Shown piece after piece: positions 18,697-28,433 of a stretch of DNA of 64,000 bases (the stretch's first letter is position 1; every line of letters starts with the position of its first letter). The translations under genes were made by a program, and so were the position numbers. Source of the DNA: Phocaeicola_A sp036804505. Its GTDB lineage: Bacteria > Bacteroidota > Bacteroidia > Bacteroidales > Bacteroidaceae. The stretch lies in NCBI GenBank assembly GCA_036804505.1, contig DAIRSI010000016.1:1-64000 (forward strand). The letters are read 5' to 3'. The notes under the pieces are model-generated. The model ran no database searches and had not been told where the DNA came from. It was given only the letters and a program-made list of their open reading frames with translations.

Positions 18697-18808
18697 ATCT
18701 TTTTTTCTGTTTTTCTAATTGAGATTATCCAATATTTGATTTATATCAACTAAATATGCAAATGAGCTTTAAAATATGTTAGAAAACAGATGTTTTCGCA
18801 CACAATAC

Positions 18809-18839
18809 TTGCACACAAGTAAAACTCGCCTTATCTTTG
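18809..18839 (+). promoter_or_regulatory. Putative promoter of the small RNA
   Basis: TATCTTTG (18832-18839) matches TAnnTTTG, with TTG at 18809-18811 about 20 bases upstream, the spacing expected for the Bacteroides -33/-7 pair. The predicted start is near 18845. Confidence 0.6.
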
Positions 18840-18844
18840 TAGTG

Positions 18845-18948
18845 CAGATTTAGAAAGGGAGTAGTGATACTCGGATTTGATTTGTGTTTTTCATAGTATT
18901 AGATTTAAGGTTAACAAAGGTTGGGCTCAGCGGAGCCCTTTTTTTTTT
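18845..18948 (+). ncRNA. Candidate small RNA of about 104 nt
   Basis: There is no coding potential of note. The segment runs from a well-formed promoter to a strong intrinsic terminator. Near the 5' end is a 5-bp hairpin, GAGTA-GTGA-TACTC (18859-18872), closed by a GNRA-type tetraloop. A U-rich single-stranded middle follows, then the terminator stem GGGCTC/GAGCCC. It lies in the 322-base spacer between the divergent ABC-F promoter and the convergent SNF2 gene end. I cannot name the family. A trans-acting regulator or a 6S-like RNA are possibilities, although it is shorter than 6S RNA. Confidence 0.6.
18923..18948 (+). terminator. Intrinsic terminator of the small RNA
   Basis: Stem GGGCTC (18923-18928), loop AGCG, stem GAGCCC (18933-18938), then ten T residues. 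The reverse direction has no T-run, so it acts on the plus strand. Confidence 0.85.
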
Positions 18949-18996
18949 GCCCATACTTCAAAGGCACAACTCTCCAAATAATATATTTCCAATTTG

Positions 18997-21381
18997 TCAC
19001 ATTTGCTTTAACAGCATAGCCAAGACATTCAGAATTTTTTCTACATCGTCTTTATTAGATACAGGTATCTCCAATAACATTTTTCCGGTAGTTGAATCCA
19101 CCTTCACTAATGCATCCATCAGTTTTTTTCTTTTCTCTTCAGAAGACAGAGTATCGGCTAATTGAGAAAAAAAAGAAATTCCATCTTCGACTAATTTAGA
19201 GGTTTCTCCTGAAATGTCTGCCTTAGACGTTATCTCTTCATTATCAAACATGAAATTCTTTTCAACCTCCGACTCTCCGATTCTTTCCTTTTCCTCTTCT
19301 TTTTCAAACTTCGTATTTTCACAGATCCCGACATCATTCTTACCGGCTATTTCTACGACCATAGACATCAATTCATCGAATTTTTCATCTTCAAGGAATA
19401 CAGAAGACTCTCCGGTATCCAATACTCCTTCTGCAACATGAGACTTAAAATCAAGTGTAGTCAACATCCTTTCTTCAATACTTCCTTCAGATACAAAATT
19501 AATTACCTGGATATTTCTTTTTTGGCCTATCCTGTATATTCTTCCTACTCGTTGCTCCAAGATAGCAGGATTCCAAGGCAAATCAAGATTCACCACCCAT
19601 GAAGCAATCTGGAGATTAAGTCCGGTACTCCCGGCATCCGTTGACACAAATATCCGGCAATCCGGTTTTTCGGTGAATCTGTCCATGAGTTCCTTCCTTT
19701 TAGCTGAAGGAACACTTCCATTCAAATAGGCGTAATCAATCCCTCTCTTATCCAAATCCTGACAAATAAGGCGAGTCATTCTTTCCCATTGGCTAAACAC
19801 AACCATCTTCTCTTCCCCATTCTCAATCATATTCTCCACAACATCCATCAATTCATCAATCTTAGTATCATGACGACTCACCTGGTCAAGCACAAAAGTA
19901 CTATCACTTACCATCCTCATTTGATTTAGTAAAAGCAAAAGACGTCTTCTGTCTGTTTCTGAAAGGAAACCTCCATGCCGCCATTTATCTACTATCTGAG
20001 CCACACTCACTTTGCACTCTTCATGGATAGCACGCTGTTCTCCAGTCATCGGAACGAATAGATTCTGGTCACAACGCTCTGGTAACTGCAAAAGGACCTC
20101 TTTTTTACGACGACGTATCATGACCGGTTTCAATTTCTGACCTACAACATCCAAGTTTCTGTATCCTAAAATCTGTCCTGTCACAGAAAAAATAGTCGTA
20201 AAATCCACAAAACGGTAATAAGGTCCCAGACAGAAAGGGGAAACAAACTGAACCAAAGTAAAAAGATCCTGCAATTTATTTTCCAAAGGAGTACCCGACA
20301 ACACAATCGTATATTCCGATTCAATTTTATGCACGGCCTTGGCAATCTGACTGTTCCAGTTTTTCAGACGCTGGGCCTCATCCATAACCAACATATCCGT
20401 GTACATAGTCCTTTGCGCCTTCATGTCACTACATACCGTATTGTAAGATGCTATTTTGTAAAATGCAGAAGAATTAACGTATTGCTGCTTCCGTTGTAAA
20501 GGGTATCCTTCCACTACTTGAGCCATTTCACCCGTAAATTTCTCTATCTCTTTTTTCCATTGATATTTCAGCGAAGACGGACATAAAATAAGGACAGAAG
20601 ATATAAACTTCTCTTTCCGAAGCAATTCTGCACATCCGATAGCCTGAATTGTTTTTCCTAGCCCCATTTCGTCAGCAATGATGGACTTACCCGCTTTGAA
20701 GGCAAATTTTATTCCCTCCTCTTGATACGGATAAAGCGAAGTCCTCAACAAATCATTCAGATTTCCGACATATGTCTTCTGTATCAACTCGGTTCTTTTC
20801 TGCCGGTCACGAATATCCAGAATATATTTCATGGCATCCGGATAGCAGCGGAAGCTATCACTTATCTTACGGGCATCCTTCAAAAATGCTGAAAAGTTCT
20901 GAATACCCTCAGGTAATAATTTATTATCATGAGAAAAATATCGGGTAGCTAATTGGATAAAAGCATCACGCCGCTCAGAGCCTATACGAATGCAAACTTC
21001 CTGTTTCCCGACATAGTTCAAATAAACGGATGTATAAACAGGTAATGAAGCATGTATTTGCATATGATTCTTCCCAATCCATAACTTAACAGCTTCCAGA
21101 TGCTTGCAAGTTCCCAACTGGTTCAACTTAAAATCCATACAGGAACAAAAGTTCCAAGGGCTTTTCTCTCCCCTGTAAACCACTTTATAAATACTTTTCG
21201 AAATTGGATTAACTACTGTATAACTGCCATCCTCCTCTTGATCTCCACTTTCTGCCAGACGAAAAGACTCCTTTATGGCAGCTTCTCTGCGCAAAGCTAT
21301 CTGCCACTGTTCCAAAGTCATTTCCTGAGGTTTGCATGTATTGGAAAGCCTTGTTTCCCGTTTTATCCTATTTCTCTCCAT
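18997..21381 (-). CDS. SNF2-family helicase with N-terminal SWIM zinc finger
   Basis: A 794-residue cytoplasmic DNA-dependent ATPase. The SWIM finger lies at residues 79-94 (C-S-C, then T-C-K-H). The SNF2 N-lobe has DEMGLGKT (Walker A), DEAQRLKN (Walker B) and LSGTPLENKL; the C-lobe has VFSQWERM, STDAGSTGLNLQ and QRVGRIYRIGQ. The last 150 residues are acidic and low in complexity. Such single-chain SWIM-SNF2 proteins are common in Bacteroidales; the biological role is poorly known, probably DNA or nucleoprotein remodelling. It starts 21 bases after the GH2 stop with no terminator seen between, so PUL 1 transcripts may run into it. Confidence 0.9.
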   Translation of the reverse strand: MERNRIKRETRLSNTCKPQEMTLEQWQIALRREAAIKESFRLAESGDQEEDGSYTVVNPISKSIYKVVYRGEKSPWNFCSCMDFKLNQLGTCKHLEAVKLWIGKNHMQIHASLPVYTSVYLNYVGKQEVCIRIGSERRDAFIQLATRYFSHDNKLLPEGIQNFSAFLKDARKISDSFRCYPDAMKYILDIRDRQKRTELIQKTYVGNLNDLLRTSLYPYQEEGIKFAFKAGKSIIADEMGLGKTIQAIGCAELLRKEKFISSVLILCPSSLKYQWKKEIEKFTGEMAQVVEGYPLQRKQQYVNSSAFYKIASYNTVCSDMKAQRTMYTDMLVMDEAQRLKNWNSQIAKAVHKIESEYTIVLSGTPLENKLQDLFTLVQFVSPFCLGPYYRFVDFTTIFSVTGQILGYRNLDVVGQKLKPVMIRRRKKEVLLQLPERCDQNLFVPMTGEQRAIHEECKVSVAQIVDKWRHGGFLSETDRRRLLLLLNQMRMVSDSTFVLDQVSRHDTKIDELMDVVENMIENGEEKMVVFSQWERMTRLICQDLDKRGIDYAYLNGSVPSAKRKELMDRFTEKPDCRIFVSTDAGSTGLNLQIASWVVNLDLPWNPAILEQRVGRIYRIGQKRNIQVINFVSEGSIEERMLTTLDFKSHVAEGVLDTGESSVFLEDEKFDELMSMVVEIAGKNDVGICENTKFEKEEEKERIGESEVEKNFMFDNEEITSKADISGETSKLVEDGISFFSQLADTLSSEEKRKKLMDALVKVDSTTGKMLLEIPVSNKDDVEKILNVLAMLLKQM

Positions 21382-21402
21382 TTTAATGCCCGTATAAAGG
21401 AA

Positions 21403-24400
21403 TTATTCCATTACAAATCCGTAATAATACGGTTTATTACCATCAATAGTATACTTCTCGAGAGTACGAGCACCCCAAGAATCACTACCTCCCACACCGT
21501 GAACATTCAAATCCACATTCAGATTTACATAATTACGTTGCGGCAATTCATACGGATGCCTGGCTTTTTCTAAATCATCCTCTGAATAGTTCCAGGCCCG
21601 GAAACACAAAGGTTGCAGTCCCGTAATTTTGACAGAAGCACCATCATCACTTTTCAAAACCAACCAACGAACATCACATCGATTCGCATTATCTTGCGGG
21701 AACACATAATCAGTCATGAAATCCTTCAGCTCCGCACTGTATATACCCAACAAGGCCCCGGTCTTTCTGTCCGGATAATTTTCAAAAGCACCTCTGCCAT
21801 ACCAGCTAATCTGCTTTAGATTCTGTTGCAACCGCATTCTCATACCGAATTTCGGAATTAAAGCAATATTTTTCCCTTGCGGATTATAATCCGCTTCCAC
21901 CTGTATCTGCCCCTTACTGTTTATCTTATAAATCAAAGAATAGGAAGCATTCACTGTAGGTAAAATCATATCAAAGGAAACGACAACCAATCCGTCTTCT
22001 TCCACGCATTGGGAATTTTGTATTTGACGTTTCTCAGCTTCAGTCTTCCATACTCCCAATCGCTGGGCATATCCGTTCCTCATTTGATTATCATTAGCCG
22101 GTTTCCAGAAATATGGTTCCAAAGGAGCCACCAGCATTTCCTTTCCGTTTTTCTTCCAACTGTTCAAAGCCCCGTTCCTAGGATTAAAAACAAATGCAAA
22201 CCCATTCCCCGAAATCGTATAAGAAGATTCATTTCTCAGTATTTTCAACTTATCCCCATCGTTAGAAATATCTGGGTATGTATAGGTCCCGATTACAAAT
22301 TGCTGGCGCGCTACGATAAATCCAGCGTCGGCCCACAAGGCAGGGGCTTTAAGACGTGCATATACATTCAAACAAGCTTCAACATCGCGGAACTCCAAAT
22401 TAGGAATATGCAATTCATCGCCATTCGTCAAACTGACGGTTCCCTTTTCTTTGACTGCACCGTTGAGCAACCACTCATAGGAATAATCAAAATCAGTCAG
22501 TTTCAGAAAATCATATTTATTTTTTACCTTGATAATACCATTTTCGGAATCTGTACGTTCAAAGTCTATGTTCTGATAAACCTTCTGTACCTCATAGTAA
22601 TGCGGATGAGGAGTTCTATCCGGACCTATCAATCCGTTGATACAGAAATTCTGATCATTAGGCTTATCACCAAAATCTCCTCCGTATGCCCAAAACTCAT
22701 CTTTATTCAGAACCAGTGATGATACATCTTTGCCATACTTGATTGGACTCCCATCTATTTTCTTTGCGATACCCTGATCAACCCAATCCCAAATGGCTCC
22801 TCCCACAATACTTGAATCTGCATAAATCACATCCCAGTATTCCTGGAAATTTCCCATCGAGTTTCCCATAGCATGAGCATATTCGCGCATGAAGACAGGT
22901 CTGTCGCTTATTTTCTCTCCTAAAGCCTTCAAAGCATCAGGACGAAGGTATCCATCGTCATAAATAGAAGAGACATCCCGTTCCGAATCACAATAGATTA
23001 AGCGCGAAGGGTCTATAGATTTGACAGTCTCTGCCATAGCCTTGAAATTACGTCCTTTTCCACCCTCATTTCCTAAAGACCAGAAAATAACGCTCGGATG
23101 ATTTTTATCTCTCTGCACCAAGCCTTCCACTCTGTCCACATGGGCTTTCGTCCAATCCGGATTGTCACCCAGAACTGTATTTCCTATACCATATTCGTGA
23201 CTCTCCTGATTTGCTTCATCCATCACATAAAGGCCATACTTGTCACATAACTCATAAAACAGAGGTTCATTCGGATAATGAGAAGTCCTTACCATATTTA
23301 TATTGGCTTGCTTCATCAGCTGTATGTCTTTTTCCATCGTAATTGGATCTATGTGACGACCGGTTCGTGGATGATGTTCATGCCGGTTCACGCCCTTCAA
23401 TTTTACATTCTTTCCGTTAATTTTGAACACTTCTCCCATTACTTCAATTTTTCTGAAACCGGTATCGTAATGAAACTCTTCCAATATCTCGTTTCCTTTT
23501 TTCAATGCAATATGCACATCATAAAGATTCGGAATCTCAGCTGACCATAATAACGGATTATCCACATCACATTCCAATGCTATATTCATTTGAGAAGAAG
23601 CTTTGATTGAAGGTACAGGCTTCCCCATTTTCCGTTCCAATCTGTTTCCTTCTGCATCTTTGCCTGAAAGAGTCGCTTCCAGAACCAAACCCTTTTCAAG
23701 ACTTTTGCCTCTATTTGCAACAAACGCATCAATCGTCAAATGAGCTCTTTTGAAATTATCTGTCAAAACGGGTTTAATAAAATAATCCTGAACAAAAGTC
23801 TGAGGACGCACCCATAAATCTACCGAGCGATAAATTCCACTAAACCGCCACATATCCTGATCTTCCAGATAACTGCCATCCGACCATCTGTAAACCTCTA
23901 CAGCCAGCTTGTTTTTCCCAACCTGAACAAAATCAGTTATATCAAATTCCGCTGGTGACATGGAACTCTGGCTATAACCGACCTTTTTGCCATTCACCCA
24001 GATATACATAGCTGATTTTACGCCTGCAAAATGCAAGAAGAACCGTTTGTCCTTCCATTCAGGTAAAACGTCAAACTCTCTTATATAAGAACCAATCGGA
24101 TTACGATGGTTATAGCTGTAATAGTCCGTCGGAGGCTCTTCCGTCACTTTTGGCTGATCCGTTTTAAAAGGATTTCCCGCATTGGTATAAATCGGTTTTC
24201 CAAAGCCTTGAAGTTGCCAAGTCCCGGGAACTTCAATCGAATCCCATCCATCCGGATTATAGTCTGCCTTGTAAAAATCCATAGGTCGGTTCTGCGGATC
24301 CGGTGACCATTTGAATTTCCACACTCCATCCAGCGAAATACATTCACTGCACTTCGATTTTTCCGATGGGAGGACTAAGGTTGAATGGTAATTTTCTTTA

Positions 24401-24507
24401 TTGATTCCGACGACTAAAGGGTTTTCCCAATCATTTTTCTGTGCTATAGATGTTGTACCTATACAACAAAGCGCAATGACTATACTCGATTTACTAAAAA
24501 GATCCAT
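21403..24507 (-). CDS. GH2 beta-galactosidase, LacZ-like, secreted
   Basis: A five-domain LacZ-type GH2 enzyme of about 1034 residues that would cleave terminal beta-galactose. The start at 24507 gives a signal peptide (SIVIALCCIGTTSIAQ) and lies 13 bases below the GH43 stop; the in-frame extension upstream overlaps GH43. It has the N-terminal jelly-roll, an Ig-like domain, and the TIM barrel with acid/base Glu (WSLGNEGG) and nucleophile Glu (MREYAHAMGN), about residues 481 and 542 of this start. The beta-galactosidase small-chain domain is at the C-terminus. Placement with GH20, GH29 and GH43 in PUL 1 fits stepwise trimming of complex glycans in the periplasm. Confidence 0.93.
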   Translation of the reverse strand: MDLFSKSSIVIALCCIGTTSIAQKNDWENPLVVGINKENYHSTLVLPSEKSKCSECISLDGVWKFKWSPDPQNRPMDFYKADYNPDGWDSIEVPGTWQLQGFGKPIYTNAGNPFKTDQPKVTEEPPTDYYSYNHRNPIGSYIREFDVLPEWKDKRFFLHFAGVKSAMYIWVNGKKVGYSQSSMSPAEFDITDFVQVGKNKLAVEVYRWSDGSYLEDQDMWRFSGIYRSVDLWVRPQTFVQDYFIKPVLTDNFKRAHLTIDAFVANRGKSLEKGLVLEATLSGKDAEGNRLERKMGKPVPSIKASSQMNIALECDVDNPLLWSAEIPNLYDVHIALKKGNEILEEFHYDTGFRKIEVMGEVFKINGKNVKLKGVNRHEHHPRTGRHIDPITMEKDIQLMKQANINMVRTSHYPNEPLFYELCDKYGLYVMDEANQESHEYGIGNTVLGDNPDWTKAHVDRVEGLVQRDKNHPSVIFWSLGNEGGKGRNFKAMAETVKSIDPSRLIYCDSERDVSSIYDDGYLRPDALKALGEKISDRPVFMREYAHAMGNSMGNFQEYWDVIYADSSIVGGAIWDWVDQGIAKKIDGSPIKYGKDVSSLVLNKDEFWAYGGDFGDKPNDQNFCINGLIGPDRTPHPHYYEVQKVYQNIDFERTDSENGIIKVKNKYDFLKLTDFDYSYEWLLNGAVKEKGTVSLTNGDELHIPNLEFRDVEACLNVYARLKAPALWADAGFIVARQQFVIGTYTYPDISNDGDKLKILRNESSYTISGNGFAFVFNPRNGALNSWKKNGKEMLVAPLEPYFWKPANDNQMRNGYAQRLGVWKTEAEKRQIQNSQCVEEDGLVVVSFDMILPTVNASYSLIYKINSKGQIQVEADYNPQGKNIALIPKFGMRMRLQQNLKQISWYGRGAFENYPDRKTGALLGIYSAELKDFMTDYVFPQDNANRCDVRWLVLKSDDGASVKITGLQPLCFRAWNYSEDDLEKARHPYELPQRNYVNLNVDLNVHGVGGSDSWGARTLEKYTIDGNKPYYYGFVME

Positions 24508-24520
24508 ATTATTAACTCTT

Positions 24521-26605
24521 TTAAGGTTTGCATTCTTCCCATTCAAAGACCGTTCCATTCTTTCTATCAGGAGTTGTGCCGGTCCAATCAGCGGAATAAG
24601 GTTCGCCCATATCCGGTGAGGCCCCTACATAACGATTGGTTTTCAGGGAAAGAAGCATAAACTGATTACTAATACTTATCATATCCTGCCATTGAAAAAG
24701 ACAATCATCTGTTTTTTCTTTCATCATTCTTACATCTGCTGACAAGCCTTTTCCAATTACAGTAAGGAATCCGGTTCCGTTCATAGCCTCCAAAGCGACT
24801 CTTCCGGTTCCGCAGTCAACCACACGGAACATACAGCCTTTATTCATTTTATCCGTAGGAGTCAACATCCCATGAGGATTTGCCCAAGCCATCTGTCCGT
24901 TACTCAAATTAGTCAGCTTGATTATTTTTCCCAACGGTATGTTCTTAGCTCTGTAGGCCAAAGGTTCTTCCACACGGAAATCATCAAATTCAGCATAACC
25001 GCCTTGCTTTCCTTTCGTATTGAAAGCAAACAAAGCCATTCGAATTCCTTGGAACGTCTTCAGCTGATATGGCAATACGATACTGTCTCCCAATACTTTG
25101 TAGCTATCTCCGTCCAGACTATAATTGAACCAAGCCTTGCCTTCATCGAAATTTCCACGAACACCGAGATAAATTTTCTTTGCAGAAACTGGTTGCTCTA
25201 CCGTCTTGTCATTTAACTGATCGTATAAACGAAGAGACATCCCCTCTTTTGTTTTGACTAGACCGATCCAGGCACAAGGCATATTCAATAAGCCCAGTCC
25301 TGCAACGTCTCCGTCCTTCAATTTACTTCCATCGAGCATGACTGTCGTGATTGAGACAGGTCCTATGCAACGCTGCGTCAAGGTGTTTCTTGCCCAAAGG
25401 AACTGATTTGCTGGAAGAGTATTCAAGCGCAACACCCCTTTTTTAGTGTCGAGCGCCCATTTCCCGTCAACAGGATTATGATTCCACTGCCAGATGGGAA
25501 GGAGTTCCTTGCCATTGAAATTATCGCTACGCTGATAAGGTGCATGAGGAGTTACCTGTACCTTCACATCTGGTTTTACCCACGTACGCGGAGAACGTCC
25601 CAAATTTCCGGGAAGACCGAAATAAGGCCATCCATCTTGCCAGGTAACAGGTGAAAGACAAGTTGTGCGTCCTTCCGACATGAAATCGAGCATAGAGAAT
25701 CCCCACCAGTCGCCGTTCGGAAGATCCACAATTCCTCCTTGATGAAGAGTGGCACATCCCAAACTGTTATTCCCCGGTTTGGAAAGTTTGAATTTGAATC
25801 CATTCTCAGGTATAGGGAACCGCTGTGACAGATTATCCACACCCCAGGCACGCGAAGTACCCAGACTTTCTTCCGCACTAATAACCGTCGTTTCATAGGG
25901 CCCGTAAATATTCTCAGATCTGGCACACTGCATACGTCCCATCGGAGAATAATCGGCACTGATGATATAATATTTCCCTTTGATCTTATAGATATGATGA
26001 CCTTCTCCCATAGCATTGCCACGAGGAATGATTACCCGTTCGCTTCCTTCTACATACCCGGAAAAATCAGGTTTCATCTCGATAATCTTCACTTCATCAT
26101 AATTATACACTGCATATATTTTCCCATCGTCATCAAAAAGAACAGACAAATCATGAATGTTACCACCCATATTAGTATGTTTCCACGGGCCTGCCGGATT
26201 CTTGGAAATGAAGACCTGCAATCCATGGCCATTGATGTTGGAGAAAATATAAAAAGTTCCTTTATGGTAACGGATACAGGGCGCCCAGATACCTTGCCCG
26301 TAAGCGTCTTTACCGTTCTCAAGATTAAATTCTGGTCCCTGGTTAAATCGGTCGAACGTGTAACTGAGAAATTCCCAGTTCACCAAATCCTTGGAATGCA
26401 GTACAACCACTCCCGGTACACAATGCATCGTGGTTCCTGCCAAATAAAAATCATTACCTACCCGAATCATATCCGGATCCGAAAACTCATCATAAAACAA
26501 CGGATTAGTATAAGTACCGTTGCCATTATCCGCCGTCCATGATGTCTGTGAAAACAAACTGACAAAAGGCAAAAGCATCAAAGAAAAGAGAACAGACTTC
26601 TTCAT
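24521..26605 (-). CDS. GH43-family glycosidase with extra C-terminal beta domains
   Basis: Secreted, about 694 residues. The start at 26605 begins MKKSVLFSLMLLPFVSLFSQ, a clean signal peptide; an upstream in-frame Met adds a non-signal leader. The five-bladed propeller (about 25-320) shows the catalytic base region FSDPDMI, the middle Asp region DLSVLFDDDGK and the acid Glu region GEGHHIYK. A beta-sandwich domain follows (about 350-540), as in GH43 xylosidases/arabinofuranosidases. The last 130 residues resemble a beta-trefoil or fascin-like carbohydrate-binding module (TGFLTVIG, NRYVGASP). The exact specificity cannot be read from sequence. It is first in a two-gene unit with GH2, behind its own promoter-like box. 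Confidence 0.88.
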   Translation of the reverse strand: MKKSVLFSLMLLPFVSLFSQTSWTADNGNGTYTNPLFYDEFSDPDMIRVGNDFYLAGTTMHCVPGVVVLHSKDLVNWEFLSYTFDRFNQGPEFNLENGKDAYGQGIWAPCIRYHKGTFYIFSNINGHGLQVFISKNPAGPWKHTNMGGNIHDLSVLFDDDGKIYAVYNYDEVKIIEMKPDFSGYVEGSERVIIPRGNAMGEGHHIYKIKGKYYIISADYSPMGRMQCARSENIYGPYETTVISAEESLGTSRAWGVDNLSQRFPIPENGFKFKLSKPGNNSLGCATLHQGGIVDLPNGDWWGFSMLDFMSEGRTTCLSPVTWQDGWPYFGLPGNLGRSPRTWVKPDVKVQVTPHAPYQRSDNFNGKELLPIWQWNHNPVDGKWALDTKKGVLRLNTLPANQFLWARNTLTQRCIGPVSITTVMLDGSKLKDGDVAGLGLLNMPCAWIGLVKTKEGMSLRLYDQLNDKTVEQPVSAKKIYLGVRGNFDEGKAWFNYSLDGDSYKVLGDSIVLPYQLKTFQGIRMALFAFNTKGKQGGYAEFDDFRVEEPLAYRAKNIPLGKIIKLTNLSNGQMAWANPHGMLTPTDKMNKGCMFRVVDCGTGRVALEAMNGTGFLTVIGKGLSADVRMMKEKTDDCLFQWQDMISISNQFMLLSLKTNRYVGASPDMGEPYSADWTGTTPDRKNGTVFEWEECKP

Positions 26606-26631
26606 AAAAAACTTGTTTCGATTAACTTCGA

Positions 26632-26639
26632 CAAATATA
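26632..26639 (-). promoter_or_regulatory. Putative -7 box for the GH43-GH2 unit
   Basis: TATATTTG on the minus strand matches TAnnTTTG, 26 bases above the chosen GH43 start. The -33 element is weak. Confidence 0.4.
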
Positions 26640-26703
26640 ATCATTTACCTACAGTTAACCGAAACAAGATGTTACAATTTTTAGTTATAGTGTATCAAAA
26701 AAA

Positions 26704-28329
26704 TTATTTCAGCATTATTTTATATACGATGGCCTCCTGATTGGGAAATTGACTGGGTATATTGATTGCCAGACCTTGAGAATTCTGTTTCCAAGCGACT
26801 TTTTCAGTAGTGCCCAATAAGAAAACATTTTTGATTTTTTCTTTCAGCAGTTTGGAATCCTTGCCCAAATTCTTTATCATAACATTTTCTGCAGGCACAC
26901 CTAAGAGTATTGCATACAATGCTTTTCCTTTCGAAGTGAAACGTATATCCTTATAACTCATTTTCACTTTTCCTTCATTGAAACCTTGTGCATTAATGGG
27001 ATTTGCTTGTTCTGCAGAAGGTCCTTCACCATAGATTTTCCAAGGACGAGTGCCATATATAGCTTCACCGTTCACTTTCATCCATGCTCCGATTCCTTCT
27101 ACCACCTTTTCTTCAATAGAATCTATGGTGCCATCCCCTTTTACGGGAATGTTCAGTAACAAGTTGCCATTCTTGGAAACCACATCGGCAAGAATCCGAA
27201 TCACATCCTGCGGAGTCTTATAGGAATCCTCATAATAACGGCGTTTGTCATAATGCCAGCTTCCAATGCAAGTACATGTCTGCCAGGCTGTCGGCTGAAT
27301 TTTGTCGGGTGCACCTCTTTCCACGTCCCATACAATAGCCTTTTTCTGATCTTCATTCAATATTTTGCCTGTCAGCACAGCTTCATTCTTTCCTCCATGC
27401 TCCTTCATACTCTTGTTATAGAAATGGGCCGTAATATCAAGACCGGCATCACTTACAGGATATAAAGGAAGTACCGTATCATCAAAATAGATAATAGAAG
27501 GATCATACTTGTTAATCAAGTCCATCGTACGATTGTAGAACTTGTCACAATAGGCCTGGTCGGGTGTTGTAACCACACCTTCCTTCCAATCCCATTCACG
27601 ATTGTTCTTGCTCAACTCATGTCTTTGTTCATACAAATCCTGAGGATCGTATCCTTCCCACCATTTACCTTTTCCATCAGCCTTGGTCAAAACGCCGTCG
27701 TAAGGCACACCTTTGAACAATCCCTTCGTATCAGCGCCTCTCGACACTTCATACCAGCACCAGGCATGAGCGGCATGCACACTCACTCCAAACGGTATTC
27801 CGTTCTCCTTGCAAGCCTTTGCCCATCCTCCGATCAAATCCTTTTCAGGGCCCATGTTAACTGAATTCCAAGGCTGATACTTACTATCGTACAAATCAAA
27901 ATTATCATGATGATTGGCCAATGCCATGAAATACTTGGCTCCTGCCTCCTTGTAGAGTTTTATCAAATGTTCAGGATCCCATTTTTCGGCTTTCCATTCA
28001 TGTATCCAGTCTTTGAATCCAAATTGTGAAGGATGTCCCTTCATATACAAATTGTAGCGATACTGGTCACTTCCCTCTACATACATGTTTCGAGCAAACC
28101 AGTCACCAAATTCCGGCTGGCATTGAGGTCCCCAGTGTGCCCACAATCCGAGCTTGGCATCGCGAAACCATTCAGGACACTGGTAATCCGACAAAGACTC
28201 CCAGGTAGGTTTGTATTTTCCTTCTGCAATAGGTTCCTTGTCCGTATTCACTTTCACTTTAAAGTCTTGTGCAGAGGCCGAAGTTAAAGCAGCCAATACA
28301 AAGACAAAGGTAATCATTCTATTTTTCAT
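26704..28329 (-). CDS. GH29 alpha-L-fucosidase, secreted
   Basis: A 541-residue enzyme that would release alpha-linked fucose, an outer cap on host mucin-type and N-linked glycans. Signal peptide MITFVFVLAALTSASA. GH29 landmarks: WFRDAKLGLWAHWGPQ (54-69), the barrel motif MALANHHDNFDLY (135-147), and the nucleophile region IIYFDDT (279-285, Asp283/284). The C-terminal beta domain completes a normal length. It sits 104 bases below the phosphodiesterase gene; no clear promoter or terminator is visible in between, so it is probably in the same unit. Confidence 0.93.
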   Translation of the reverse strand: MKNRMITFVFVLAALTSASAQDFKVKVNTDKEPIAEGKYKPTWESLSDYQCPEWFRDAKLGLWAHWGPQCQPEFGDWFARNMYVEGSDQYRYNLYMKGHPSQFGFKDWIHEWKAEKWDPEHLIKLYKEAGAKYFMALANHHDNFDLYDSKYQPWNSVNMGPEKDLIGGWAKACKENGIPFGVSVHAAHAWCWYEVSRGADTKGLFKGVPYDGVLTKADGKGKWWEGYDPQDLYEQRHELSKNNREWDWKEGVVTTPDQAYCDKFYNRTMDLINKYDPSIIYFDDTVLPLYPVSDAGLDITAHFYNKSMKEHGGKNEAVLTGKILNEDQKKAIVWDVERGAPDKIQPTAWQTCTCIGSWHYDKRRYYEDSYKTPQDVIRILADVVSKNGNLLLNIPVKGDGTIDSIEEKVVEGIGAWMKVNGEAIYGTRPWKIYGEGPSAEQANPINAQGFNEGKVKMSYKDIRFTSKGKALYAILLGVPAENVMIKNLGKDSKLLKEKIKNVFLLGTTEKVAWKQNSQGLAINIPSQFPNQEAIVYKIMLK

Positions 28330-28433
28330 GTTCTATCAAAATTTCTTTCTACAAAGAAAGAACATTTTCAGGATATAATCATTGTCCGAAATCGACATTT
28401 GATGTTACTTTTTCTAGTTTATTAAACTCCAGC

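Noticed and set aside
18845..18948. tRNA or tmRNA in the small-RNA segment
   Set aside because: No cloverleaf, CCA end or T-loop consensus is visible; length and terminator fit a small regulatory RNA better.
28338..28360. TTTCTTT/AAAGAAA inverted repeat before GH29 as a terminator
   Set aside because: A pure A/T-rich short stem with no T-run afterwards; too weak to call.
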